Source of the DNA: Thermoplasmata archaeon
GTDB lineage: Archaea > Thermoplasmatota > E2 > DHVEG-1 > B8-G13
DNA length: 17,947 bases
Direction: 5' to 3'
Assembly (NCBI GenBank): GCA_021162485.1
Contig: JAGGYP010000043.1
Location: forward strand, 1-17,947
Shown: positions 1 to 8,369 of the stretch, piece by piece
Layout: each line of letters opens with the position of its first letter
How positions within the stretch are numbered: position 1 is the stretch's first letter
Notes under the pieces: model-generated
What the model was told of the DNA's origin: nothing
The model's database searches: none
What the model saw: the letters and a program-made list of their open reading frames with translations, nothing else
Program-made: the position numbers and the translations under genes

Positions 1-198
1 AAAATAACTGAGTTCACAGTAAAAGTTGGACATTACAATGGATGGATTAGTGAACAATACAAGGTTATCGATGATGTAGACAGTTTTACAATCACATGTG
101 AAAACAATCAGACAGTAGGTGAGACACCAGGTTTTGAACTTTTGTCCTTAGTGTTTGTGCTAATATTTTTCTTTATTTCTCATAAAAAACAAACATAG
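1..198 (+). CDS. C-terminal fragment of a PGF-CTERM cell-surface protein
   Basis: The reading frame is open from base 1 to a TAG at 196-198, so only the last 65 residues are in the window. The fragment begins with a beta-rich stretch containing VGHYNGW and ends TPGFE, then a hydrophobic segment (LLSLVFVLIFFFI), then the basic tail SHKKQT. PGF, membrane helix and short basic tail in that order define the PGF-CTERM sorting signal. In archaea that carry it, archaeosortase A processes it and the protein is attached to a membrane lipid, often on S-layer glycoproteins. The protein is therefore probably an extracellular surface protein; its main domains lie upstream of the window. It is followed by two more secreted-protein genes on the same strand, which suggests a surface-protein locus. 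The tail is a confident reading; the function of the protein is unknown. Confidence 0.8.
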   Translation, partial: KITEFTVKVGHYNGWISEQYKVIDDVDSFTITCENNQTVGETPGFELLSLVFVLIFFFISHKKQT

Positions 199-220
199 AG
201 AATAAAAATGGAAAAAAATG

Positions 221-229
221 TGACTTTTT
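221..229 (+). terminator. T-tract after the PGF-CTERM gene
   Basis: A TGAC followed by five Ts lies about 25 bases after the stop codon and just ahead of the next promoter. Archaeal termination uses U-rich tracts, and no hairpin is evident here. The call is weak. Confidence 0.3.
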
Positions 230-257
230 AACTATATAAAGGCAAGATATGTACAAT

Positions 258-288
258 AAAATATTTATATAAAGATATCATATAATTT
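258..288 (+). promoter_or_regulatory. Promoter of the sialidase-like gene (shared motif copy 1)
   Basis: AAAATATTTATATA at 258-271 contains a good archaeal TATA box (TTTATATAAAG) and is followed 8 bases later by ATATAATTT at 280-288. The same two blocks recur ahead of the next gene (2908-2941). A TATA box here predicts a start of transcription near 292-298, shortly before the Shine-Dalgarno-like AGGGTGAG and the ATG at 308. A second possible TATA box, CTATATAAAGG, lies at 232-242. Confidence 0.6.
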
Positions 289-307
289 TTATAAAAGGGT
301 GAGAAAA

Positions 308-2824
308 ATGAAAACAAAACATAGATCAATAGGAGTTGTTCTGCTAACTATAGCAATAGCTATTATGATTTCTTTACCTGTAAATGCGATAACATTTAGA
401 AAGACTCACAGTGGCAAAATTATTTCGAAGGTTATAGACAAGGTTAAAGAGAAAATAGATACCTTCAAAAATCAGTTTAGAAGCTATTTTAGAAAAACCC
501 ATTTATGTAAAGTAAAAACAACAGCTAGAAAAACCCCTGTGTTTTCACCTCACCATCCTTATGTCGTAACTGCGAATAGTGGAGATAATTCGACAATCAA
601 CATAACAAATGTAACTGCAGAGCCTACTTCACAGGTTGTTGGAGGGTATGTAAACATATCTTGTGATGTTACAACTACTGAGAGTAACGTTAGCATAGTT
701 AAAGTGGACATCACTGGCCCAGAAGGTTACGGTAGAAAGAATTTATCTATGAATAGATTAAATGAAACTGACAGATATTACTATAATAGCACATATTCAA
801 CTGCTGGTGAGTATACTTACTATATATGGGCAAATAATACAGTTGGAAATTCTACTAAAACAGCTAATTATACCTTTACAATATTCAAAAAAGAGGAAAA
901 TAAAACGATACATGCAATCACAACAGATATAGGTATAGAGCAACATCCATCTGCAATTTCTTATGGAGATATAGTTTTTTTAGCATATGAAAAAATCGAT
1001 GGAAATAAAACCAACATCTACTATCGAAGATCATTTGATAAAGGTAAGACATGGCCTGAACTTGACATTAATTATTTTGATATTGGAAATGCTTTTTATC
1101 CTCGATTAAGTATCATAGAGGATAGCTATGTAGCAGGAACTTTTGAATCAGAGAACAACACCTATATCTATGAGTTAGATGCAGTTGATGTATCTGATCC
1201 TTCTTCATGGCAACTCTACTATACGGATTGGTCCGAATATACTTTTAGAAATTTCTCCAGACCAGATATATCACGCTTCAAACCCTCTCAAAATATGCCA
1301 TGGATAATAGGGGTAATAGGAAGTACAGATTATTCAGGAGGAGAATGTAGAAGATCTCCTATGTTTGTTTATCAGGATCCAAACGACCCGCAAACTTGGG
1401 TTATATCTTGGTTTAATGATATTCAAAATTGTAGTGATATATCTATAGCATATAACCCTGTCACAAACAATATTACTGCAGTATTTGAAATTCAAAATGA
1501 AACTGGACAAAAAGTAATGTTTATAACAGGTGATATCACGCAAGAAGAGGCAGAAACTGTAAATTACGTATTCAATGATTCTTACAATCTGTTATCTCAT
1601 CCTTCTATTCTCATAAATAACGGTATCATTTATGTTGCTATGGAAGGTACAAAAGATGGAAATACAGATATAATTTGCTATATTTCAACAGATAATGGTC
1701 TAAATTGGACCAAAAGTGAAATTTCAACCAAAACAAATGTAAATGAAAAATATCCTCTACTTTATAGTGAAAATGATGAGATTTTCTGTTTATACTATGA
1801 GTCAAAGAATATTTATCTAGTAAAATCTGCAGATGGAGTACATTGGACAGAGCCTCTTATGATAAACGATAAAGATGTGGTAGATGATTATCAAACTGCA
1901 GATATAGTAGATTCAACTCATATGGTCTGGACTAGTAGAGTAAGTTCAACCAATTATGATCTATATTGCACTATTTTAGGTGAGAAACCTCAGCCACCAG
2001 GCAAAGTAGAGGTATATGTTGAAGATCTACATTTAGAGCCATTCTCAGATACTCAGCAAATCAATAATGTTCTAGCTTTCACAATAGGTAATGCTGGAAA
2101 TGCAACTGCAAATAATGTACATATCACAATCAGCTACCAAAAAAGTGGCGGAGGATTCATTTCAATTTACGAAAGGGATATCGATCCTCTAAATGCAGGT
2201 GATGTACAGGAGAGAGAGTATGTATTGTTTAGTTGCAAATTTATAGATATAATCAAAAGCACTTTTGGGCTAAAATCAAATGGTATCATGGGTAAAGAAG
2301 GAATAAATGCACTTAAAAACATCACAGCATTCAAAGTAGAAATAACAGCAAATAATGATACCTCCACGAGCAACAATGCAGCGGTATTGGAGGTAGAGTT
2401 TAATGATTTTGGTTTTCCAAGTATAAGCCCAGATAGAGCAGATATTCACTTTAACGAAGCTTTTAATATTACAGTAGCTAAATACGGAATACCTGTCAAG
2501 GGTGCAATTGTTATATATGGACCTATACGCGAGGAAATAATTCTACCACTTGTTCTACTCCTCTCAAAAATCAATTTCAAAAATATAAATCTAAAACTTA
2601 GATACAAATTTTTACTTCGAATTTTAAAGTTAGCAATAATCTCTCTTGCTCCGCTAGCAATGGTAAATTACGCTATAACAAGTGAACATGGTACTGCCCA
2701 ATTAAATATACCTAGTCCAGTTTTTTCACAACGTACACAAAAGACCATCCATATAATTGCTCTAGGAATAAAAGCCATCTCCCAATACAATTTTATTTGC
2801 TCTACAAAACTTACGGTTACATAG
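308..2824 (+). CDS. Secreted sialidase-fold (Asp-box) and CARDB-domain protein
   Basis: An 838-residue exported protein. I prefer ATG 308 to an in-frame GTG at 299 because AGGGTGAG just upstream is a good Shine-Dalgarno match and the signal peptide begins at once. The signal peptide is about residues 1-27 (hydrophobic core VVLLTIAIAIMISL, then PVNA). A basic linker of about 60 residues follows, then an Ig-like domain (roughly 95-195). A sialidase/BNR-like propeller (about 205-560) shows three Asp-box-type motifs: SFDKGKTW near 240, STDNGLNW near 458 and SADGVHW near 506. A CARDB-like domain (about 570-700) comes next. The C-terminus resembles a carboxypeptidase-regulatory/Ig-like fold starting VAKYGIPVKGA and is interrupted by a hydrophobic, basic insertion. 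There are many N-x-S/T sequons and no C-terminal anchor. No sialidase catalytic residues can be assigned, so it may only bind glycans or proteins. The architecture is fairly sure; the function is unknown. Confidence 0.75.
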   Translation: MKTKHRSIGVVLLTIAIAIMISLPVNAITFRKTHSGKIISKVIDKVKEKIDTFKNQFRSYFRKTHLCKVKTTARKTPVFSPHHPYVVTANSGDNSTINITNVTAEPTSQVVGGYVNISCDVTTTESNVSIVKVDITGPEGYGRKNLSMNRLNETDRYYYNSTYSTAGEYTYYIWANNTVGNSTKTANYTFTIFKKEENKTIHAITTDIGIEQHPSAISYGDIVFLAYEKIDGNKTNIYYRRSFDKGKTWPELDINYFDIGNAFYPRLSIIEDSYVAGTFESENNTYIYELDAVDVSDPSSWQLYYTDWSEYTFRNFSRPDISRFKPSQNMPWIIGVIGSTDYSGGECRRSPMFVYQDPNDPQTWVISWFNDIQNCSDISIAYNPVTNNITAVFEIQNETGQKVMFITGDITQEEAETVNYVFNDSYNLLSHPSILINNGIIYVAMEGTKDGNTDIICYISTDNGLNWTKSEISTKTNVNEKYPLLYSENDEIFCLYYESKNIYLVKSADGVHWTEPLMINDKDVVDDYQTADIVDSTHMVWTSRVSSTNYDLYCTILGEKPQPPGKVEVYVEDLHLEPFSDTQQINNVLAFTIGNAGNATANNVHITISYQKSGGGFISIYERDIDPLNAGDVQEREYVLFSCKFIDIIKSTFGLKSNGIMGKEGINALKNITAFKVEITANNDTSTSNNAAVLEVEFNDFGFPSISPDRADIHFNEAFNITVAKYGIPVKGAIVIYGPIREEIILPLVLLLSKINFKNINLKLRYKFLLRILKLAIISLAPLAMVNYAITSEHGTAQLNIPSPVFSQRTQKTIHIIALGIKAISQYNFICSTKLTVT

Positions 2825-2858
2825 AAAAAGTAGTTTTATCTATGCCTTTCCCTTTTTT

Positions 2859-2877
2859 ATCTTTTGATAAGATTTTT
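2859..2877 (+). terminator. Hairpin plus T-tract after the sialidase-like gene
   Basis: ATCTT (2859-2863) and AAGAT (2869-2873) can form a 5-bp stem with a TTGAT loop, followed by a run of Ts. A CCTTTTTT tract lies just upstream, at about 2851-2858. The site is 35 bases after the stop codon and before the next promoter, which fits a transcription end. Confidence 0.45.
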
Positions 2878-2907
2878 AATAATTTTCAAAAAATATTAAA
2901 ATATCAC

Positions 2908-2941
2908 AAAATATTTATATATGTATCATTCCATATAATTT
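2908..2941 (+). promoter_or_regulatory. Promoter of the PQQ/Ig-like surface protein (shared motif copy 2)
   Basis: AAAATATTTATATA at 2908-2921 and ATATAATTT at 2933-2941 repeat the two blocks found at 258-288, with a spacer of 11 instead of 8 bases. The TATA box predicts a transcription start near 2940-2945, about 50 bases before the chosen ATG. Confidence 0.6.
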
Positions 2942-2993
2942 GAATACTGGTAGGGAAATATTCCTTAGAATGGAAAGTGGAGAAGCGTTGAAT

Positions 2994-5900
2994 ATGAAAA
3001 AAAATAGTAATTTGAAAATAAAACAGTCGGTTGTTGCATTTGTTACACTCCTTATATTGTTATCAATTTTTCCTTTTGCAAAGGCTCAGCAAACTGTTCC
3101 TAACATGAATTTTTCTGATGATACTTGGATTGATGAATTTGATAATATAAGTGGGATAGATGTAGTAAGGTCAAGTAATTTTTCAGTAGTAAATGGAAAC
3201 GCTGTTATTAGTACTGGTGTAAAAATAATACTCTGTGATTTTAATGACAAAGAAAGCATGAATTACGGGGCTTATGGTGGTAGCATTGCTCTTCCTAGTA
3301 TTTTCAATGTTTCTCAGCGTCTCTCCGAGATTCTATCTCCACAGAATATGATAGAATGGAGTTTGTTGGATATAGTATATAAGTATAGTGAATTTGATAA
3401 TAATCAATATCTCTCCTTAATGAAGAAAAATGATGGTAAATATGCCTCCACAAGTAAGGCGGTACTTGGGAACACAGTTTTTCATTATTTCAAATTCAAG
3501 GTAAGTGAATCAAAGATTCATATAAGAGCCATAACTCCATATTGGAAAGGAAAGATCGAAGGGTCTACCAACGAGATTAGGATGTATGTTTGGAATAATT
3601 CTTATACACTTCTAGGTATGGGTTTTCTGAAGGGGAGATGGGTAGAAGTAGATCATACTCAAGAGAAAACAGGTATAACATTGTCTTCTACACTCTTTGA
3701 TACTGATAATTATGTAGATGACGATGGATATATTCATATTTTAATTGTTGCAGCAGGAAATGTACTAAGCAGTTTTTCATTAGCATCCGATTATGTTAAG
3801 GTTGATGTTGAAGCTGAGATTTATAATACAAATGCAATAATAATTTCTAAAGAAATCACAGTCGATGAATCTAATATAAGCAGATGGGGTTATTTTGTTT
3901 GGGATGATGTTGTATTGCCTGGAAAAACAAGTATAAAGTATCAAATACTTTATCACCCTGATAAAAGACCTGTGGGAGTTTTTGAGCCCATTAGTGATGA
4001 CTTACTCCCAGGAAACGAAGAGGGTTTTACAAAACCACCTGTAGATCTTTCAAGATTAAACTTATCCAGCGGTGAGTTTTATACACTTAGACTCAAAGCT
4101 AATCTTACCACAACAGATCCCTCTATAACTCCTAAGATCAAAAGATGGGGTATTACCTGGCAGAAATATGATAACTATTGGTTAGATAATTTCTCAACAA
4201 ATTTAAGAGTAGATAAGTTAGAAAACTTGAACATTGAGAACAGTAGTGTAAATATCACACTTGGTAGAGCTAATTGGCCAATGTTTGGTTTCAATCTGAA
4301 GAATGTAAGAGCTTTCCCAGGCATGGGACCAAAATCCTTTGACGAGCTAAGATTGAAAACACCTTCTGGAGTGGGAGGGTCTTCTCCACCTGTAATTGTT
4401 AATGGAGTAATGTATGTAGTATCAAACAAATACAATGTTTTATATGCTATACCCGCTAATGCTACAGGTAAGGTGGTAAAACCTCTACAGACATCTTCAA
4501 AAATAGATCCAGTTTATGGTTCACCACTTGCTACTGAAGACTTTATCATTGTTGCCACAAGCAATAGCAGTCTGCTAAAAGATGTTAAAAACAAAGTATA
4601 TGCGTTCTATAGAGAAAACATCAGTGAAAAGGCATGGGAGTATAGTTATAGTGGTGCAGATACATCAATTTGTTTCTCAGGTTCACCAGTTGTGCATGAT
4701 GGAAAAATCTTTTTAACTGCATGGTCTGGAAAATATAAACTAGCAGACATTCTCTCAGGTTTGGGAGAATCTAAAGGCAAACTCATTGCTATAGATGAGT
4801 ACACTGGCAAACCAATATGGACACCATTTGAGTTACCTGCACCAAGTCTATGCACACCTGCTGTAGATAGTGGAATGGTGTTTGTAGGTTGTGAAAATAT
4901 AAACGGTAGTAGCCTTTTCGCAATAGATGAGGAATCAGGTAAGGCGATATGGGAAAGTAACGAATTAGGACCAATAGGAAGAATAGCACCAGTGATAAGT
5001 GGTGATAAAATCATTGTTACCTATGCGCAGCTTTCTACACCAGTTATTGGTCAGGCCACTACACATTTAGCAGCAGTTTATAAAGACAATGGTACCCTAG
5101 CATGGGATGTTGAAATAGGTAATATAACACTTTCAACAAAGTATCCAACTGAGATACCATTTCTTGGTCATCTAGAAATTGGTTCATCAACACCAGTTGT
5201 ATATGATAATAAGGTGTTTGTAGCATCATCAGATGGTGTAGTATATTCAGTTAATATCACCACTGGTGAAATTATCTGGGAATACGAGGTCAGCAAAGAA
5301 GGATTTTTACCTCAAAACTTGGGTACAGGCGTTATCTATTCGTCACCTGTTATTGCTGATAATGTATTATACATCGCAACACAACTTGGCATCATCTATG
5401 CTTTAGATGTGGATACAGGCATAGAAATTTGTGAACCATTTAAAGCAGATGCAGGATTTATTTCCTCACCAATTGTTGTAGATGGTATACTCTACATTTG
5501 CGACAATGCAGGGAGAATATATGCGTTTGGAGAGCCAAAAATACAATACAACATGCAAGGTAGGATAGTATCAAACATTATAAGACCACCAGTTGGCAAA
5601 TGGTGGCATACATTTTATGCTGATAGTTCTGTAGATGGTAAATTTATATACAGTATACTTGACGAAAATTACAATACTCTACTCTATAATATAAAAAATG
5701 GGGATAATCTATCCTCATTGAAAACAAATAAAATACGCCTATGTGCAGATATAAGTAGAAACGATGTTTCTCAAAATCCAACATTAAACACTTGGTCTAT
5801 ATCTTTTGTAGATGAGACAGATTTCCCTGGAGAATGGAATGATTTAACACCTCAAGGTTACTCTAATGAAGAACTTGTTAATTGTACCATCGACGTTGCA

Positions 5901-7406
5901 GATAAGACATCTGGTTTAGATGTAAGCTCTGCAAGATATGCAGTTAATTACTCAATAGTTGCAGCAAACGTGACACTTCAACCTCTCATAGATGGTTTAC
6001 TTAAAACAATTATAGAAGAAAATCCAAAGCAATTTGGAAAAATTGTTAATTACTCACTTTATGGTGAAAATCTACCACGTTATCTATACACGCAATGGGC
6101 AAAAGCAACTTGTTTCCCAAGTATAAACGGTTCTAAAGCTGTTACGATTATAGCATATAATGTGCCATTAACACCCGATGCATTAAGGAACAAGCTACCC
6201 ATGAAACTGTTTGACGAATACCTTGGAGAATATGGTAATAATTATCTTATAGAGATAAATGGTGTAGAATTCCAAATAAGTGATCTTGCTGGAAATGTAA
6301 ACAATAGTATAACATATGAGATACAAGTTGACACAGAACCACCAACCTCTAATATAACTTTTATCTCCCCAGAAGCTTTCTCAGATGGTACATACAAATG
6401 GTATGGTATCAATGATATATCACTAATTGTGAAGGCTCAAGATGATAAAAGTGGTTTAAGCATGGTTTTGCTGTATTACAAGTACTCTGAAAATGGTGCT
6501 AACTGGAGTGATTGGGAACTATTTGCAAATTTAACACCATATGAACCATCTTCGTTTTCACCAGTTTACAATGGTTTTTACAAGCTTTGTTCTATAGCAG
6601 TAGACAAAGCAGGAAACTATGAAAACCTTGATGGGAAAGAGGAAAAAGGAAATGTATCCTTTATAGTAGTTGATACTGAGAAACCAAGAGCATATTATGA
6701 TCCAGAAGCAGATCACTGGTATAACAGCTCAGCACCAAAGATAAAAATCAACTTCACAGACAACATGGCATTAAAAAGCATAGAATATCAGCTAAGCAAT
6801 ACAACATGGGAAAGCAACTGGATAACAATAGACGATAATATAGGTAGCAGGTTTTACAATAAAACATTCCAGATAGACAGTTCAATATGGCAGAGTATAA
6901 ACCCAGGATTGACCTATTATCTAATATTCAGGATCAATGATTATGGTAATAACGAGAACATAACCATTGAAAAACCATACAAGATTGGAAAAGATATAGA
7001 CAGGCCAAGATCTGAGATACAAGCGTTCAATGTAAAATGGCATTCCTCTCTGCCAATAAAAGTAACTGCTAGAGCAATAGATGGCACTAGTTCTGTTTCC
7101 AAGGTTACCCTATACTACAGTTACTCTCCAGATAATAAGACATGGACAGATTGGAAAGCATATAAGGAAGGTAAATACATTGGAAATGGTACTTGGGAGT
7201 GGAAGTTTGATGCACCAAATGGCAATGGATACTACAAGTTTTACACGGTTTCAAATGATGAAGCTGGAAATGTTGAGTACAAGGAGGGCTATGAGATTGT
7301 AACAGGTGTAAACGCGTTGCCGTTAACTCAGATAATAATAGCAATAGTGTTACTAATAGTAGCTGTTATATTAGCGATATATATAGGATTAATAAGACGT
7401 AAATAA
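2994..7406 (+). CDS. Membrane-anchored PQQ-type beta-propeller and Ig-like surface protein
   Basis: About 1470 residues from ATG 2994. That start puts the signal peptide (MKKNSNLKIKQSVV, hydrophobic core, PFAKA then QQ) at the N-terminus. A TTG at 2988, five bases after GGAG, and an ATG at 2970 are alternatives. Residues about 32-420 form a beta-rich region. Residues about 420-850 hold repeated PQQ-propeller blades of the kind GSPVV-DG-IF, LIAIDEYTGKPIW, LFAIDEESGKAIW, VYSVNITTGEIIW and IYALDVDTG. After a further beta domain come several Ig-like or OmpL47-like repeats (about 945-1437) with recurring YYKYSENGANWSDW and YYSYSPDNKTWTDW. A single membrane helix (about 1442-1467) and the tail IRRK end the protein. 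It most likely stands on the outer face of the membrane as a binding or scaffold protein. The propeller lacks recognisable quinone-dehydrogenase motifs, so an enzyme role is not supported. N-glycosylation sequons are abundant. Confidence 0.75.
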   Translation: MKKNSNLKIKQSVVAFVTLLILLSIFPFAKAQQTVPNMNFSDDTWIDEFDNISGIDVVRSSNFSVVNGNAVISTGVKIILCDFNDKESMNYGAYGGSIALPSIFNVSQRLSEILSPQNMIEWSLLDIVYKYSEFDNNQYLSLMKKNDGKYASTSKAVLGNTVFHYFKFKVSESKIHIRAITPYWKGKIEGSTNEIRMYVWNNSYTLLGMGFLKGRWVEVDHTQEKTGITLSSTLFDTDNYVDDDGYIHILIVAAGNVLSSFSLASDYVKVDVEAEIYNTNAIIISKEITVDESNISRWGYFVWDDVVLPGKTSIKYQILYHPDKRPVGVFEPISDDLLPGNEEGFTKPPVDLSRLNLSSGEFYTLRLKANLTTTDPSITPKIKRWGITWQKYDNYWLDNFSTNLRVDKLENLNIENSSVNITLGRANWPMFGFNLKNVRAFPGMGPKSFDELRLKTPSGVGGSSPPVIVNGVMYVVSNKYNVLYAIPANATGKVVKPLQTSSKIDPVYGSPLATEDFIIVATSNSSLLKDVKNKVYAFYRENISEKAWEYSYSGADTSICFSGSPVVHDGKIFLTAWSGKYKLADILSGLGESKGKLIAIDEYTGKPIWTPFELPAPSLCTPAVDSGMVFVGCENINGSSLFAIDEESGKAIWESNELGPIGRIAPVISGDKIIVTYAQLSTPVIGQATTHLAAVYKDNGTLAWDVEIGNITLSTKYPTEIPFLGHLEIGSSTPVVYDNKVFVASSDGVVYSVNITTGEIIWEYEVSKEGFLPQNLGTGVIYSSPVIADNVLYIATQLGIIYALDVDTGIEICEPFKADAGFISSPIVVDGILYICDNAGRIYAFGEPKIQYNMQGRIVSNIIRPPVGKWWHTFYADSSVDGKFIYSILDENYNTLLYNIKNGDNLSSLKTNKIRLCADISRNDVSQNPTLNTWSISFVDETDFPGEWNDLTPQGYSNEELVNCTIDVADKTSGLDVSSARYAVNYSIVAANVTLQPLIDGLLKTIIEENPKQFGKIVNYSLYGENLPRYLYTQWAKATCFPSINGSKAVTIIAYNVPLTPDALRNKLPMKLFDEYLGEYGNNYLIEINGVEFQISDLAGNVNNSITYEIQVDTEPPTSNITFISPEAFSDGTYKWYGINDISLIVKAQDDKSGLSMVLLYYKYSENGANWSDWELFANLTPYEPSSFSPVYNGFYKLCSIAVDKAGNYENLDGKEEKGNVSFIVVDTEKPRAYYDPEADHWYNSSAPKIKINFTDNMALKSIEYQLSNTTWESNWITIDDNIGSRFYNKTFQIDSSIWQSINPGLTYYLIFRINDYGNNENITIEKPYKIGKDIDRPRSEIQAFNVKWHSSLPIKVTARAIDGTSSVSKVTLYYSYSPDNKTWTDWKAYKEGKYIGNGTWEWKFDAPNGNGYYKFYTVSNDEAGNVEYKEGYEIVTGVNALPLTQIIIAIVLLIVAVILAIYIGLIRRK

Positions 7407-7427
7407 AAAACCACATGTGATTGTTTT
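7405..7427. terminator. Bidirectional 3' end between convergent genes
   Basis: Only 19 bases separate the + strand surface gene (stop at 7406) from the - strand PAC2 gene (stop at 7426). They contain the perfect palindrome CACATGTG (7412-7419), flanked by A-rich sequence on the left and TTGTTTT on the right. Transcripts from either side would end in a U-rich tract after a small stem. This is inferred from layout. Confidence 0.4.
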
Positions 7428-8196
7428 ATCCAATATAATCAATATCTTTTCTTTCTTCTCCTTTCTTTGAAAGACTTTCTAATTCTTTTAACTGTTCTGC
7501 TATATACTCGATCTCCTCTGCTTTTTTTTGTAGCTCGCTAAAACTGATGTCAATATTCAATATCTTAGTAAGGACTCTTAAAACTACTTCTGCACTCCTT
7601 GGGTCAACTAGGTAACCAGGTGTTTCACCCATAAAACATGCTCCTTCCATACCTCTTAGTTTACCAAGACCTATTAGCAAGCCACTTGCTCCTATTATCC
7701 CCCCACCGGGTTCATTCTCCCTGAAAACCACTCCATGTTTCTTTAGTTTTTTGACAAGCTCTCTACTGGTTGCGGCTCCTAATACACGAGGTTTTTCTAT
7801 TTCTCTTCCTAATCCATATCCTCCCAAGGTGAATATTTGTTTAGCACCTAGTGATTCGACTATATCTAGTATTTTGTCTGATAACTCATATTGACCCTCT
7901 GAGGATAAACCTTGGTAGTCTCCAGTTAGGATTATAAGATCTTTTTGTCTCTTTTTCTTTGCCTTCCAATAGTAAAGTTCGTTGTTCACTAGTTTTATTG
8001 TTCCATCCCGGTTTATAAATACCTGAGGTGGAAAATCTTTGCAGTAAATTTCTACAAATTTTTTTGCATTGAGTTCTTCTATTAGATGCTCCGCTGCAAG
8101 TTTTCCCACATTACCTATTCCTGGTAGTCCTTCTATAAATATTGGTTTGTTTAGTCTCGGTTTTCTTGTCACATATTTTATAACAACATCATCCAT
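7426..8196 (-). CDS. PAC2-family proteasome assembly chaperone homologue
   Basis: A 256-residue protein with the pattern of the archaeal PAC2/PbaB family: FIEGLPGIGNVGKLAAEHLI at about 20-39, a central LIILTGDYQG, a GGYGLGRE turn and a glycine-rich GGGIIGASGLLIGLG, followed by a helical, charged C-terminus. Family members in archaea and eukaryotes help assemble the 20S core particle; the archaeal homologues are less well characterised, and some bind the proteasome alpha ring. The gene is last in the - strand cluster, three bases after the Nop10 stop codon, so it is almost certainly co-transcribed with it. Length and start (ATG) are normal. The proteasome beta subunit is encoded 5.6 kb away in this window, which fits the proposed role but does not prove it. 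Confidence 0.85.
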   Translation of the reverse strand: MDDVVIKYVTRKPRLNKPIFIEGLPGIGNVGKLAAEHLIEELNAKKFVEIYCKDFPPQVFINRDGTIKLVNNELYYWKAKKKRQKDLIILTGDYQGLSSEGQYELSDKILDIVESLGAKQIFTLGGYGLGREIEKPRVLGAATSRELVKKLKKHGVVFRENEPGGGIIGASGLLIGLGKLRGMEGACFMGETPGYLVDPRSAEVVLRVLTKILNIDISFSELQKKAEEIEYIAEQLKELESLSKKGEERKDIDYIG

Positions 8197-8199
8197 TAT

Positions 8200-8364
8200 C
8201 TAAACCCTCTTCATTTCTCTTTTTAACATTCTCCTATATTCTCCATATTTGTCTTCTGGTGAGAACCTTGGTGGAGCAGCTTGTATAGTTTTGTTTCCAC
8301 ATTTGCAAATGTGATTTAGAGTATATTCTTTACAATATTCACAATATCTCAACAGGCTTTTCAA
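8200..8364 (-). CDS. nop10: H/ACA ribonucleoprotein protein Nop10
   Basis: A 54-residue protein. The N-terminus has a small zinc ribbon, C8-x2-C11 and C20-x-C22, and the middle contains QAAPPRFSPEDKYGEYRR, the signature of archaeal Nop10. Nop10 binds the Cbf5 pseudouridine synthase in H/ACA guide-RNA particles, which modify rRNA. The start is TTG at 8364: there is no in-frame ATG before the first cysteine, and the purine-rich GAGGAGG at the end of the upstream gene lies 12-18 bases ahead. It begins 5 bases after the aIF2-alpha stop and ends 3 bases before the PAC2 ATG, so it sits inside a tight operon. The order aIF2-alpha, Nop10, PAC2 is conserved in euryarchaea. Confidence 0.93.
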   Translation of the reverse strand: MKSLLRYCEYCKEYTLNHICKCGNKTIQAAPPRFSPEDKYGEYRRMLKREMKRV

Positions 8365-8369
8365 TGTTT

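Noticed and set aside
299..307. GTG start for the sialidase-like protein
   Set aside because: It overlaps the Shine-Dalgarno-like AGGGTGAG that serves the ATG at 308, and the extra residues MRK add nothing to the signal peptide.
308..2824. Calling the protein an active sialidase
   Set aside because: Only Asp-box structural motifs are visible; the arginine triad and other catalytic residues cannot be assigned.
4175..5014. Minus-strand open frames within the PQQ/Ig-like gene
   Set aside because: They lie opposite a strongly supported coding frame, have no ribosome sites and no recognisable domains.
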